This document shows, one piece after another, positions 53,577 through 63,165 of a DNA stretch of 64,000 nt. Position 1 is the first letter of the stretch. Every line of letters begins with the position of its first letter. A model generated the notes under the pieces. It had not been told where the DNA came from. It worked only from the letters and a program-made list of their open reading frames with translations, and searched no databases. Where the stretch lies: assembly GCA_020829485.1 (NCBI GenBank), contig JAIVFU010000023.1, forward strand, positions 1-64,000, read 5' to 3'. Position numbers and translations under genes: made by a program. The DNA comes from Nostoc sp. CHAB 5834 (lineage in GTDB: Bacteria; Cyanobacteriota; Cyanobacteriia; Cyanobacteriales; Nostocaceae).

Positions 53577-56081
53577 TTATGTTAAAATCGCCCCACCCAT
53601 CAATCGCTCATACCGATACTTCAACTCTTCTTTCATTAAATACCAGCGCTCTAAAGTTGCATCCATCTCTATTATTTTCTCTGCTGCTTGCCGCGCTAAA
53701 AGTAAAACTTCTTCATCTTCAACCAAACTCGCTAAGGTAAAATCTGGCACTCCAGATTGACGAGTTCCCAATACTTGCCCAGGCCCACGAAAACGCATAT
53801 CCATTTCAGAGATGAAAAAGCCATCCTGAGATTGTTCCAACACCTTCAGCCGTTGTTGAGCATCAGGACTTCTAGAACTACTCATCAATAGACAATAAGA
53901 CTGAGCCGCACCACGACCGACACGCCCCCGCAGTTGATGGAGTTGCGATAAACCAAATCGCTCCGCATTTTCAATGAGCATTACTGTAGCATTAGGTACG
54001 TCTACGCCTACCTCAACAACGGTAGTAGAAACCAAAATTTGCGTTTGGTTATCACGAAATTTAGTAATCGCTTCATCCTTGTCGGCTGAACTCATGCGAC
54101 CATGCAGCAGCCCAACTTGAAAATCGGGAAAAACGCTTTCTTGTAACTTTTGATGCTCCTCAACAGCCGATCGCAGATCCAGTTTTTCTGATTCTTCCAC
54201 TAAGGGTAAAACCACATAAACTTGTCTACCTTGGACAATTTCTCTGCGGATGAGGTCGTAAGCATGGTTGCGTTGCTGACCTGACAATACTGTTGTCTGA
54301 ATCTTTTGTCGTCCCGGCGGTAACTCATCAATTTGGCTCACATCCAAATCCCCGTGTATCGTCAGTGCTAAGGTTCGGGGAATGGGAGTGGCTGTCATAG
54401 TCAACACATGGGGTTGCTCACCTTTTTGCTGCAAACGCGCCCGTTGTTCTACCCCAAAGCGATGCTGTTCATCAATCACCACTAACCCCAGTTGATGAAA
54501 GTTTACGGGGTCTTGAATTAAGGCATGGGTTCCGACTAACAGGGGTAATTCACCAGTTCCTAACTGGGAATGTATTTGTCTTCGTTTAGCAGCTTTAGTA
54601 GAACCTGTAAGTAATTCCACTGGTAAATGCAGTAGATTAAACCAGCTAACTAACTTGCGATAATGTTGTTCTGCTAAAACTTCTGTGGGAGCCATCAGCG
54701 CCGCTTGATAGCCAGATTGAATTGCTGCAAGGATAGCTAGCACGGCGACGACTGTTTTACCGGAACCGACATCACCTTGCACCAAACGATTCATTGGTAC
54801 GGGTTTCTGTAAATCGTTGAGGATATCGTTGAGAACTCTTTGCTGTGCGCCAGTAAGTTGAAAAGGCAATATTTCGTGGAATTTCTCTACAAGTTGACCG
54901 CGTGGAACCAGGATGGCGCTGGTTTGAATCGCCCTTGCTTGCTGCTGACGTTGCAGTAACCCAAGTTGTAGATAGAAAAATTCATCAAAAACTAGGCGGC
55001 GACGGGCAACTTGTAGGGCGGCGCTATCGCTAGGAAAATGGATATTAGCGATCGCATCTTTCAATTCCATCAAACCATACTTCTGTCGCAAACCACTTGG
55101 CAAAGGGTCTTTCAAGTTAGCAGCAGCAGGTAAAGCAGCTATTACCGCCTGTCGCACTGTATTCGCCACTACGCCTTCTGTCAGCCCATAAATTGGCACT
55201 ACCCGTCCAATATTTAGCGACTCAATCGAATCTCCTGGATTTGCCAAAACCTCTAGTTCTGGATTATCGAGTGTCAAGCCGTATTTACTTTCTTTCACTA
55301 ACCCACATGCCGCCAAAATACTACCTACTGGATAACGGCGTTTTAAACTTTCTTGCCAAGCGCGACTGCTAAAGCGTGTACCTGCATAAAAACGACCAAT
55401 TTTGATTTGGCCACTGTTATCTTTTACTACCAATTCTAAAATTGATAATTTCTGATTTTTAGGGCTAGTAAAGCAGTTACAACGCTTCACTGTAGCCACT
55501 ATTGTCACCGCCTCACCTGCTTGTAACTCGCGGATATTCACCTGACGCGCATAATCAATGTGGTCACGAGGATAGTAGAAAAGCAAATCGCGGACAGTGT
55601 GTAAACCAAGCCGTGCCAAATTATCAGCTTTTTTAAAACCTATTTCTGGCAAATCACTGAGTTTTTGCTCAATGTTCGGTGCCAGCCTCCGACTCACCTC
55701 AGCAACAATTGGAGATTTTGGGTCGCGCCTTTGGTGCGCTGGAAGCGCAACTTGAATTTTGAACTGATTAATTCTCCCCTGCTCCTCTGCTCCCCTGCTC
55801 CCCTGCTCGTCTTGCTGTAGTTGGGAGAGATATCTCCGAGTCTCTGCTACTAAATGTTGTCTTTCTTCCAGTGCTAGATGTGGATAACTAGCAAATTGCA
55901 CCGCTAGTCCTTGCCAACGGCGGCGTTCAGTTTGGGGTAAGCCTGTTGGGAATTTGCCTAAAGTTAGACTAAGAAATTCACTGAAGCGGTATTCTCTGCC
56001 CATCAAGTCTGTAAAGCCGCGTTCCGCTTCTATTGCCAAGGCTTTGTGCAATCTTATCCAATCTGGTTTTTCATTAGTCAT
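53577..56081 (-). CDS. recG: ATP-dependent DNA helicase RecG
   Basis: Rescues stalled replication forks by driving fork reversal and branch migration. 834 residues. N-terminal cyanobacterial extension (1-150), wedge/OB domain (LPEIGFKKADNLARLGLHTV, FYYPRDHIDYAR), then motifs VQGDVGSGKTVVA (I), LAEQHYRKL (Ia), VVIDEQHRFGVEQR (II, DEQH), MTATPIPRTLAL (III), GLLHGRMSSADKDEAI and VSTTVVEVGVDVPNA, QLRGRVGRGAAQSYCLL (VI). Residues about 91-103 (EQGSRGAEEQGR) are encoded by CCCCTGCTC-type repeats at 55774-55810, in frame. Confidence 0.96.
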   Translation of the reverse strand: MTNEKPDWIRLHKALAIEAERGFTDLMGREYRFSEFLSLTLGKFPTGLPQTERRRWQGLAVQFASYPHLALEERQHLVAETRRYLSQLQQDEQGSRGAEEQGRINQFKIQVALPAHQRRDPKSPIVAEVSRRLAPNIEQKLSDLPEIGFKKADNLARLGLHTVRDLLFYYPRDHIDYARQVNIRELQAGEAVTIVATVKRCNCFTSPKNQKLSILELVVKDNSGQIKIGRFYAGTRFSSRAWQESLKRRYPVGSILAACGLVKESKYGLTLDNPELEVLANPGDSIESLNIGRVVPIYGLTEGVVANTVRQAVIAALPAAANLKDPLPSGLRQKYGLMELKDAIANIHFPSDSAALQVARRRLVFDEFFYLQLGLLQRQQQARAIQTSAILVPRGQLVEKFHEILPFQLTGAQQRVLNDILNDLQKPVPMNRLVQGDVGSGKTVVAVLAILAAIQSGYQAALMAPTEVLAEQHYRKLVSWFNLLHLPVELLTGSTKAAKRRQIHSQLGTGELPLLVGTHALIQDPVNFHQLGLVVIDEQHRFGVEQRARLQQKGEQPHVLTMTATPIPRTLALTIHGDLDVSQIDELPPGRQKIQTTVLSGQQRNHAYDLIRREIVQGRQVYVVLPLVEESEKLDLRSAVEEHQKLQESVFPDFQVGLLHGRMSSADKDEAITKFRDNQTQILVSTTVVEVGVDVPNATVMLIENAERFGLSQLHQLRGRVGRGAAQSYCLLMSSSRSPDAQQRLKVLEQSQDGFFISEMDMRFRGPGQVLGTRQSGVPDFTLASLVEDEEVLLLARQAAEKIIEMDATLERWYLMKEELKYRYERLMGGAILT

Positions 56082-56235
56082 TGGTCAATAGACATGGGAG
56101 TGAGGAGTCATTCAATTTTAGATTTTAGATTTTAGATTTTAGATTTTCCTTCAATCCAAAATCCAAAATTCAAAATCTAAAATCGTCAGAGTTAGAAATA
56201 AATAACTCATAACTCATAATTCATAACTCATAACT

Positions 56236-57087
56236 TTATTCAAACCAACTAGCACGCCATGCAGCTTCAGCTTCTGCGATCGCTCTTTCCCGATGTTTCT
56301 TTTGATACTCTCGTCCTAGCTTGTTTAGCTGAACTAAAATACTGCGGATTTGCCTGCGTTCAGAGGAGAGTGTCACATCAGCAAATTCAATTTCTCCTAG
56401 CCGCAGGTTAATAGCCATGATTTGCGTCAATCCAGAATCTTCTGACTGCTGCTCATTTTCAATTTCAATTACTAAGTTTAATAAGTTGGGTGGCCCTGGC
56501 ATAACCTCGCCAGACGCTTCTGATGCCGCCGCCGCGGCCGCTGCTAAAATCGGTTCTGGTAATTTTTTCGGTAATACCCCAGATTTTTGTATTAAAACAT
56601 TAGCATCATGCGAAAGTTTTTTCAGTATATCTTGCGTAACCTCTTCTAAATTCTGTTGCCATTTTACTAGTTCTATAGGATTAGAGGTGTCGGCAGTGAA
56701 AGACTGAGAATTAGAAGTATCCAGAAGTCCAGAAAATAAAGATGTTACTTCCTCATCCCCCTCATCTCCCTCATCTCCCTCATCCCCCTCATCTCCCCCA
56801 ACTTCTTCACTTTGAATACAAGCAAGCAACTGCTCCGCAGCCACTTGACCTAACTTGCGGATGGCTTGTTGCAATTGTTGACGCTGATTCAATGACAAAT
56901 GCAGAAAGTTTTCAGGATACCCCTGAGTACAAAGGTGGTAACTCGCCAGAATCAACTGTTTTCGTACAGCTAGCCCCAAGGTGTTTAGATAACTAGCATA
57001 AGCGTTTTGTAGTTCTACTGCGATCGCCCGAATCGCTTCTTTTATTCCTGCAATATCCCGTTCAATTCGCTCGATTGCTCTTGCCAT
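56236..57087 (-). CDS. Conserved-looking helical protein, function unknown
   Basis: 283 residues, mostly helical, no signal or membrane segment. The N-terminal 90 residues (YASYLNTLGLAVRKQLILAS, HLSLNQRQQLQQAIRKLGQV) and the C-terminal part (INLRLGEIEFADVTLSSERR, IRSILVQLNKLGREYQKKHR) look conserved. Residues about 96-112 are a run of Gly-Asp-Glu triplets from CTCATCTCC-type repeats at 56750-56800. An Ala run (AAAAAASEASGE) follows near 185. I recall uncharacterised cyanobacterial proteins of this sort but no function. Confidence 0.7.
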   Translation of the reverse strand: MARAIERIERDIAGIKEAIRAIAVELQNAYASYLNTLGLAVRKQLILASYHLCTQGYPENFLHLSLNQRQQLQQAIRKLGQVAAEQLLACIQSEEVGGDEGDEGDEGDEGDEEVTSLFSGLLDTSNSQSFTADTSNPIELVKWQQNLEEVTQDILKKLSHDANVLIQKSGVLPKKLPEPILAAAAAAASEASGEVMPGPPNLLNLVIEIENEQQSEDSGLTQIMAINLRLGEIEFADVTLSSERRQIRSILVQLNKLGREYQKKHRERAIAEAEAAWRASWFE

Positions 57088-57213
57088 ATCTTTTTGTTCT
57101 TGCCCATGTGAACTATTGCATAGTACAAATGTACAATTTTATTTTATAAGAACTTTCCAGAGGATTTTATATTTTAAATTAAATGCGATATTTCGCGTCT
57201 CTACTAAAAAAAT

Positions 57214-57240
57214 ACAGGTCAGGCTATTTGCTTGACCTGT
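57214..57240 (-). terminator. Intrinsic terminator of rpsB-tsf
   Basis: Read leftward: ACAGGTCAAGC, loop AAATA, GCCTGACCTGT. This gives an 11-bp stem with one G-U or mismatch position, followed at once by ATTTTTTTAG. It lies about 70 bp after the tsf stop. Confidence 0.85.
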
Positions 57241-57306
57241 TTGGTAAAGAGTCATTAGTCATTTGTCCTTGCTAATGACTAATGACCAATGACCAATGAC
57301 TAAATA

Positions 57307-58251
57307 TTACTTAGTACCCATTTGTGCAGCAACTTCATCAGCAAAGCTAATTTCTTGCTTTTCAATGCCTTCGCCCAATATATAGCGGACAAAACGGGTC
57401 ACTTGAATGTCTTCGCCTAATTGCGCCTTTGCTTGCTTCAAGAGGTCTTCCACGGAAATACTTTGATCGCGAATGTAAGGCTGATCGAGCAAAGTCAATT
57501 CTTTCAGGCGTTTTTCAATCCGTCCCTGAACAATTTTTTCTTTGATGCTATCTGGCTTGTTCGCCAAATCATCCTTGCCCATTTCAATGTCTTTTTCCTT
57601 TTGGGCAACTTCGGCGGGGATTTGGTCTACGTTCACATACTCGACATTTGGACAAGCCGCAACTTGCATTGCAGTGTTTCGTGCCAAGGTTTGGAACTCT
57701 TGATTGGTAGCTGCTGACTCAGTTTGAGAACCCAGTTCTACCAATACACCAACTCGACCGCCAGTGTGAATGTAGCTGTCTACTACACCTTGCGTGTCTT
57801 CTGCTAATGCAAAATTGACAAAGCGACGCACTTGAATGTTTTCACCGAGGGTGGCAATGGTTTGCTTGATGAATTCTTCTACAGTCGCATTTTCATTATC
57901 AATATAGGGTTGAACCAACAAAGACTCAACACTATCAGCAGTCGCTGCTTGTTTTGCTAGATTCTTAACTAAAGCTTTAAAAGCCTCGTTACGAGCAACA
58001 AAGTCGGTTTGGCAGTTGACTTCTATGAGTACACCCACTCGACCACCGGGCTGAATGTAAGTGTCTACTAGACCTTCTGCCGCAATGCGATCGCTTTTTG
58101 CCCCCGCCTTAGAGATGCCCTTTTTTCGTAGCCAGTCTGCGGCTTCTTCTACGTTGCCTTCAGTCTCTATCAGCGCCTTTTTGCAGTCCATCATGCCGGC
58201 ACCAGTTTTTTGGCGTAGCTCTTGGACGAGTTTTGCAGATATTTCCGCCAT
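57307..58251 (-). CDS. tsf: Elongation factor Ts
   Basis: Nucleotide exchange factor for EF-Tu. 314 residues. N-terminal domain [20 protein letters not shown] near 9-28 with the TDFV motif [13 protein letters not shown] near 79-91. The core domain is duplicated: [14 protein letters not shown]...[11 protein letters not shown] and [14 protein letters not shown]...[11 protein letters not shown], the second copy having TES in place of TDF. This two-core length is usual in filamentous cyanobacteria. Downstream of rpsB, as in most bacteria. Confidence 0.97.
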   Translation of the reverse strand: MAEISAKLVQELRQKTGAGMMDCKKALIETEGNVEEAADWLRKKGISKAGAKSDRIAAEGLVDTYIQPGGRVGVLIEVNCQTDFVARNEAFKALVKNLAKQAATADSVESLLVQPYIDNENATVEEFIKQTIATLGENIQVRRFVNFALAEDTQGVVDSYIHTGGRVGVLVELGSQTESAATNQEFQTLARNTAMQVAACPNVEYVNVDQIPAEVAQKEKDIEMGKDDLANKPDSIKEKIVQGRIEKRLKELTLLDQPYIRDQSISVEDLLKQAKAQLGEDIQVTRFVRYILGEGIEKQEISFADEVAAQMGTK

Positions 58252-58469
58252 GTTGCCTCAATTCCTAACTTGACCTCGAGTTGTAATCGCTCACGGGTGT
58301 TGAGTATTTCTATCTTACTCAGGGCTGGGGTAGAAAAAATAATGAAGTTATAAGGTATGACTTTTTTTACTTCTACCTTAGCCTCTGATTTGCCGTTCTT
58401 CTAGGGCGGCTTGCTGCTACTGTGCCAGCCACCGCCCTACTTCGGACAGTTCCTTGACCCCTGCTTTAC

Positions 58470-59264
58470 TTATTCCTCTGTTTCCTCGTCGGGAATTACG
58501 GCGTCAGTATATTCGGTTTCTTCGTAGTCTTCGTCATACTCGCTACCGTCGTAATCTTCGTAATCATCTTCAGCCTCAAGCTGACCGTGACGACCTTCAT
58601 AAATGGCATCCGCCAATTTTCCGACTATCAGCTTAATTGACCTGATCGCATCGTCGTTTGCTGGGATGGGGATATCTACTACATCGGGGTCACAGTTTGT
58701 ATCCAGCATGGACACAATTGGAATATTCAGCTTTTGGCATTCTTGAACTGCGTTATATTCCCGCCGTTGGTCTACAATTACCACGATATCGGGCACTTTC
58801 CGCATTGTTTTAATGCCGCCTAAGTATTTCTGAAGCTTCGTCATTTCCCGACGCAGCATTGATGCTTCTTTTTTCGGTAATAAATCTAGTGCGCCAGTTT
58901 CTTCACGGCGTTCTAAATCTTTTAGACGGTCTACCCGTGTTTTGATGGTTGCCCAGTTGGTCAACATTCCGCCCAACCAGCGTTGGTTAATGTAGTGGGA
59001 ACCACAACGGGTGGCTTCTTGGGCAATAATTCCAGCTGCTTGGCGCTTGGTGCCGACAAAAAGAAATTTCTTCCCTTGTTCCGCGTGCGATCGCATGTAA
59101 TTGTAAGCATTATCCATCAACTGGGCAGTTTGCACCAAGTCGATAATATGCACACCATTGCGGGAAGTATAAATGTAAGGAGACATTTTTGGGTTCCAAC
59201 GCCGGGTCTGATGCCCAAAGTGAACCCCTGACTCCATCATTTGAGCCAATGAAACTACTGGCAT
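58470..59264 (-). CDS. rpsB: 30S ribosomal protein S2
   Basis: 264 residues, binds S1 and the 30S head/body junction. [20 protein letters not shown] near 5-24, [58 protein letters not shown] and [16 protein letters not shown] are diagnostic. The acidic C-terminal tail ([18 protein letters not shown]) is long. The ATG at 59264 gives the standard start; the 58 codons before it do not match S2. Operon rpsB-tsf. Confidence 0.97.
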   Translation of the reverse strand: MPVVSLAQMMESGVHFGHQTRRWNPKMSPYIYTSRNGVHIIDLVQTAQLMDNAYNYMRSHAEQGKKFLFVGTKRQAAGIIAQEATRCGSHYINQRWLGGMLTNWATIKTRVDRLKDLERREETGALDLLPKKEASMLRREMTKLQKYLGGIKTMRKVPDIVVIVDQRREYNAVQECQKLNIPIVSMLDTNCDPDVVDIPIPANDDAIRSIKLIVGKLADAIYEGRHGQLEAEDDYEDYDGSEYDEDYEETEYTDAVIPDEETEE

Positions 59265-59575
59265 ATATTTTTCAACTCCGATTCGGGTTAAACCTCCATC
59301 CAAGTGCATTTCCCAATTGGGAAACACCCGAATTCTCAGATGTGCGAGATTAGTTAACCATACTAGGTTAGCATATTCCGAAGAGTTGTTGTTGGTTGAC
59401 AGAGTGAGAGCGATAAAATAGCGTTGCCCACTCAACAATTGAGCAGGGCTAGGGTTATAGTGATGAAAATCTTGCTGTTTTAAATGCCTTCAGCAGCGAT
59501 CGCCGCGCTCATTTATAGTAAAAAATACTCCGTATAAAAAGCTTTCCCCTTTCCCCTTCTTTTCATACGCTGGTG

Positions 59576-60298
59576 TTACTGAATAATATTATCGGGGTCT
59601 ACATTGAGCGATCGCAACCTCGCCTTTAACTGTTCTATCTGCAATTCTGCCTGTTCTGCTCGTTGGCGTTCCTGTTCTACCAGTTCTTCTGCCTGCTGTC
59701 TTGCTAAAACTTCGTGCCTTAAAGCCTGTGCCAGTTCATCAGGGATCAATAATTTTTCCCCCGTATCCTCAGTGTAAAACCCAATTAGCCTTCCTTCAAC
59801 CACCAAGCGTAGTTGTAACTGTTCACTGCGTCCATCCTGTATGGGTTCGTAGATTTCTCCCCGCAGGCGATAGCCACGTAACTGTTGTTCTACCCACTCA
59901 CCTTTCGGGTCAAATAGCCAGTATTCTTTGACACCTAGTTGCTCATAGAGAGTCTTTTTGAAGATTTCGTCTTGTCCCTTAGTACTAAAGGATGTCATTT
60001 CAAAAATAACTGTGGGTACTTGACCCTCTTCCCAGATTTTATAGTTGTCCCTACCGCCGGGTGCAACATCAAAAATCACCATTACATCTGGGGCTACCCG
60101 CAACTTGGGAAAGCCTTGTGCATAGTAAAGAAATTGATTTCCCAATACTGTTGCCTGACGATTTGCTAGATACTGTTTCAGGACTTCTAAGGTAGTTAAT
60201 AAGGCATAAAAGTGATCGTAGGTTTCTGCCACTGGTTGACCATCAGCACTGGGGTAGAAGATTTCGGATTCGACACTAACAGGCAAAGTAGCGGTCAT
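59576..60298 (-). CDS. Uma2 family protein with C-terminal coiled coil
   Basis: 240 residues. Uma2 landmarks: FLYYAQGFPKLRVAPDVMVI near 50-69 (PD), PTVIFEMTSFSTKGQDEIFK near 90-109 (E...K-like), YEQLGVKEYWLFDPKGEWV near 113-131. The C-terminal 55 residues (LARQQAEELVEQERQRAEQA) form a predicted coiled coil typical of many cyanobacterial members. Family function is unsettled; the fold is nuclease-like. Compare 5855-6478. Confidence 0.87.
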   Translation of the reverse strand: MTATLPVSVESEIFYPSADGQPVAETYDHFYALLTTLEVLKQYLANRQATVLGNQFLYYAQGFPKLRVAPDVMVIFDVAPGGRDNYKIWEEGQVPTVIFEMTSFSTKGQDEIFKKTLYEQLGVKEYWLFDPKGEWVEQQLRGYRLRGEIYEPIQDGRSEQLQLRLVVEGRLIGFYTEDTGEKLLIPDELAQALRHEVLARQQAEELVEQERQRAEQAELQIEQLKARLRSLNVDPDNIIQ

Positions 60299-60347
60299 GG
60301 TTGTAAACTCAGTGCTACAAGATTATTGTAGAGCAAGCTTGGTTTTT

Positions 60348-60460
60348 CGGCGTTGCTGAATGGAGGTATGAATTTGGATGTAGAGACGTAAAATTTTACG
60401 TCTCTACAATAATTTTCGCCGTAACGCACAATCGTTTTCATACCGTAATCAGCAACGCCG
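60348..60460. repeat. 113-bp repeat element with GGCGTTGCTGA ends, copy 2
   Basis: Inverted copy of 30283-30394, about 90% similar by eye. The ends CGGCGTTGCTGA / TCAGCAACGCCG are perfect inverted repeats. The central palindrome at 60380-60407 has arms GTAGAGACG / CGTCTCTAC, where copy 1 has GTATAGACG / CGTCTATAC. Confidence 0.78.
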
Positions 60461-60467
60461 GTTTTCC

Positions 60468-61265
60468 CTAATTTAGAATGTGCAAGCTTTTCAAAATATA
60501 ACTAGATAACTCACAAAATCCTTCGCCTTCGGCAGCGTTAGTAATATAAGCAGGGTGATATTTCAACTGATTCACATATTCAAGTACGTTAGCCACGCCT
60601 ACAGAAACAGGAAAATAACGCCGATCAAATAAACTTTCATCATTGGGGCTATCGCCAACAGTGACAATTTGTTCTGGTGAGTACTGAGGCAAATATTCCC
60701 GCAATACCTGCAATAATCCCACAGCTTTATCTTGCCCTTGGGGTTTAATGTGACACTGCACGTTGCTATAGGTAAATCCCCAACCCATTTGTTGACAGAG
60801 ATTGTCTAGGGTTTGTAGTTCGTCTTGACGCAAACCAGCTACATCAAAAGTCCAATCGGTGATGCGAAAGCGATTATCAGCAGATTCTTGGATTTGGGGA
60901 AATTTAGTTTGTAAATTCTCAAAAGTTGTAGCCAACTGCTGGCGATGTTTAGCTAAATCGGGAATAGGTGTTAAAACTACTGGTTTCTGATTCTCAGGTG
61001 GAAAGTACAAACCGCCATTTTCTGCCATAGCACCTGCTACTGGCATAATCGCACTCAATCCACTCACCCATCCAGCAGAACGTCCTGTAACAATCAGCAC
61101 CTTAATGTCAGCTGCTGCTAAATCTTCTAAAGCTTGCAGCAGTGCGGAAGTAAATTTTCCTCGTCTAGTCAGGGTGCCATCCATATCTGTGGCTATCAGA
61201 CGAATATTGCTCAAGCTTGTAGATGAAAACTCAGACAGGGCAGCGATACTCTCGTGTCTGGACAT
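60468..61265 (-). CDS. HAD-superfamily (Cof-type, IIB) hydrolase
   Basis: Phosphatase of the HAD family; substrate unknown, perhaps a sugar phosphate. 265 residues. Motif I IATDMDGTLTRRG near 23-35 with the nucleophile Asp, motif II VLIVTGRSAGW near 56, cap region with GAMAENGGLYF near 78, motif III/IV Lys in GQDKAVGLL near 176 and TVGDSPNDESLFD near 196-208. No partner gene. Confidence 0.88.
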   Translation of the reverse strand: MSRHESIAALSEFSSTSLSNIRLIATDMDGTLTRRGKFTSALLQALEDLAAADIKVLIVTGRSAGWVSGLSAIMPVAGAMAENGGLYFPPENQKPVVLTPIPDLAKHRQQLATTFENLQTKFPQIQESADNRFRITDWTFDVAGLRQDELQTLDNLCQQMGWGFTYSNVQCHIKPQGQDKAVGLLQVLREYLPQYSPEQIVTVGDSPNDESLFDRRYFPVSVGVANVLEYVNQLKYHPAYITNAAEGEGFCELSSYILKSLHILN

Positions 61266-61369
61266 AGGTGGTTTGTAAAATGCTGTAAAAAATATTAATG
61301 ATACAGCAAGATGGCATTGAAGATTTGGGCATCCTAAACATCAGGAGTCAAGTTTTTCAGTTTCCAACC

Positions 61370-62188
61370 ATGTCCACTTCGATATTTCTTGCCCAAACCC
61401 CAGGAAAGCCTAAAAAAGCATCCCAGGAAGTGCCAGCAAGTAGTCCTCAAATGCCACCATTAATGTTGGTAACTTCAGGAGGGCTGGCTTTAGCAGTGAT
61501 TGCTTTGATTGTATATAGTAAGCTCCAGAAGGATAAGCTGGAGAAAAAACTCAAGTTTGAACAATTCCGTGCGCGAGAATTAGAGAAAAAGTTTAAGCTG
61601 GCGCTGGAAACGATTCGCAAAATGGAAACTAATCCCGATTTGGTCAACTCACGGGACTTTAACCTGGATTATCTGCGAATGCGGATGTCAGAGGAGGTGT
61701 TTCATTTTGCAATTCTTAATCAAGTGAAGATTCAGATCAAAGAAAAAGTTACTCAAGCTCTGCGTCCAAATCAAGCACAACTTGGATCAGTCGGAATTGC
61801 TAATAGCGCTGGACGGCAAGTAGATGAAATTTTTGATGTAGAGTATGAAACTGGTACTCCAGGGAACTCTGCTAAACGAGTGCTGTTTCGCATTCAAGTC
61901 CGGTTAATGAAATTACCAACGCAAGCAACTTCTGCGACTATTAGTCAAATTATTGACTGTATAGAAACTTACCTAAGCCCCATAGAAGACGAAGATAGTT
62001 GGCAACCAACAATTCAAGGTCGGATTGCTACTATGCATTGGGATCAAAAGGCTAAACCTACGCCTCTACTGGTGCTGGAGCAATCAAATGAAGGCGTGAA
62101 TGTGACTTTTCGTACTAGTCGCCAACCAAATGCTCCAACGCCGCCAAACCAACCTGGAATGAAAAAATCAGGCTCGGCTAGACAATAA
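61370..62188 (+). CDS. Membrane-anchored protein of unknown function
   Basis: 272 residues from ATG 61370 (an earlier in-frame ATG is at 61298; neither has a clear ribosome binding site). One transmembrane helix near 32-50 (LVTSGGLALAVIALIVYSKL), a charged helix after it (KLKFEQFRARELEKKFKLAL), and a soluble C-terminal domain with VFHFAILNQVKIQIKEKVTQ, VLFRIQVRLMKLP and a Pro-rich tail. I recognise it as a cyanobacteria-type hypothetical only. Divergent from the HAD gene. Confidence 0.75.
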   Translation: MSTSIFLAQTPGKPKKASQEVPASSPQMPPLMLVTSGGLALAVIALIVYSKLQKDKLEKKLKFEQFRARELEKKFKLALETIRKMETNPDLVNSRDFNLDYLRMRMSEEVFHFAILNQVKIQIKEKVTQALRPNQAQLGSVGIANSAGRQVDEIFDVEYETGTPGNSAKRVLFRIQVRLMKLPTQATSATISQIIDCIETYLSPIEDEDSWQPTIQGRIATMHWDQKAKPTPLLVLEQSNEGVNVTFRTSRQPNAPTPPNQPGMKKSGSARQ

Positions 62189-62328
62189 ATTATGGCTGTT
62201 ATTTGTCATTTGTCATTTGTCATTTGTAGATACAAATAACCTATGACAAAGAATGATCCTTAAGAGTAGATAGGCTATGTTTATTTACGTCACAGTTGAG
62301 TTATCAGTTGTGATTTCTCGCTTTGGAA

Positions 62329-63039
62329 TCATGACTGAATAGCTGCATTTGGGGAATTGCGGGTTAAAAGGCCATCTTCCATTTCTACGATGCGATCAGC
62401 TATGTCTAAAATACGGTTGTCGTGTGTCACTAATAAGATAGTAGTTCCCTGATTTTTGGCTAAACTCTGCATTATTTCCACAACATCGCGTCCTGATTGT
62501 TTGTCTAATGCTGCTGTTGGTTCATCTGCTAGCACCAGTGGGGGACGATTCACTAAGGCGCGTGCGATCGCAATTCTTTGTTTCTGTCCACCAGAAAGAT
62601 TATCTGGGTAATAATCAACTCGTTCTTCTAGACCCACAGAACCCAGCATAGCTTTTGATTTAGCTACTGCTTCTGTTTTAGAAATATTATCATTCAATTC
62701 TACCGCCATTTGCACATTTTGCTTTGCTGTCAAGAACCCTAGCAAATTATGAGCTTGGAAAATATAACCAATATTGCGTCGCATCTGCACCAGTTTGTTT
62801 TGACTAACGCCAACGAGTTCTTCACCTAAAAATTTCAAACTTCCTTCTTGTACAGACCGCAAACCACCAATTAAGCTCAGTAATGTGGTTTTACCTGAAC
62901 CTGATGGCCCGGTCATAATTACAATTTCACCTGGATAAATTTCTAGGTTGATGTTAAATAATATTTGTTTTCTCAGTGCCCCTTTGCCATAATAGTGGTT
63001 GAGATTTTTAATGGCAATTACAGGTTCTTTTTCTATCAT
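62329..63039 (-). CDS. devA: DevA-family ABC exporter ATPase
   Basis: ATPase of the DevBCA-type exporter that in Anabaena carries heterocyst glycolipids across the envelope with TolC. 236 residues. NLNHYYGKGALRKQILFNIN near 13-32 is typical of DevA; Walker A GPSGSGKTT near 44-52; Q-loop IFQAHNLLGFLTAKQNV; signature LSGGQKQR near 147; Walker B PLVLADEPTAALD; LVTHDNRILD. Downstream of devC on the same strand. Nostocales have several paralogous dev clusters, so the cargo of this copy is not fixed. Confidence 0.88.
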   Translation of the reverse strand: MIEKEPVIAIKNLNHYYGKGALRKQILFNINLEIYPGEIVIMTGPSGSGKTTLLSLIGGLRSVQEGSLKFLGEELVGVSQNKLVQMRRNIGYIFQAHNLLGFLTAKQNVQMAVELNDNISKTEAVAKSKAMLGSVGLEERVDYYPDNLSGGQKQRIAIARALVNRPPLVLADEPTAALDKQSGRDVVEIMQSLAKNQGTTILLVTHDNRILDIADRIVEMEDGLLTRNSPNAAIQS

Positions 63040-63165
63040 ATTTTTATTAGTTACAAGTTAACAGTTTTGAAAAGTAACTGTAGCGCCTACCAAAAATCAA
63101 GCTTTCTTAATTATTGATTATAAACTATAGTTATCAATAAGTTATTTTAATTAATATTGACTTAA

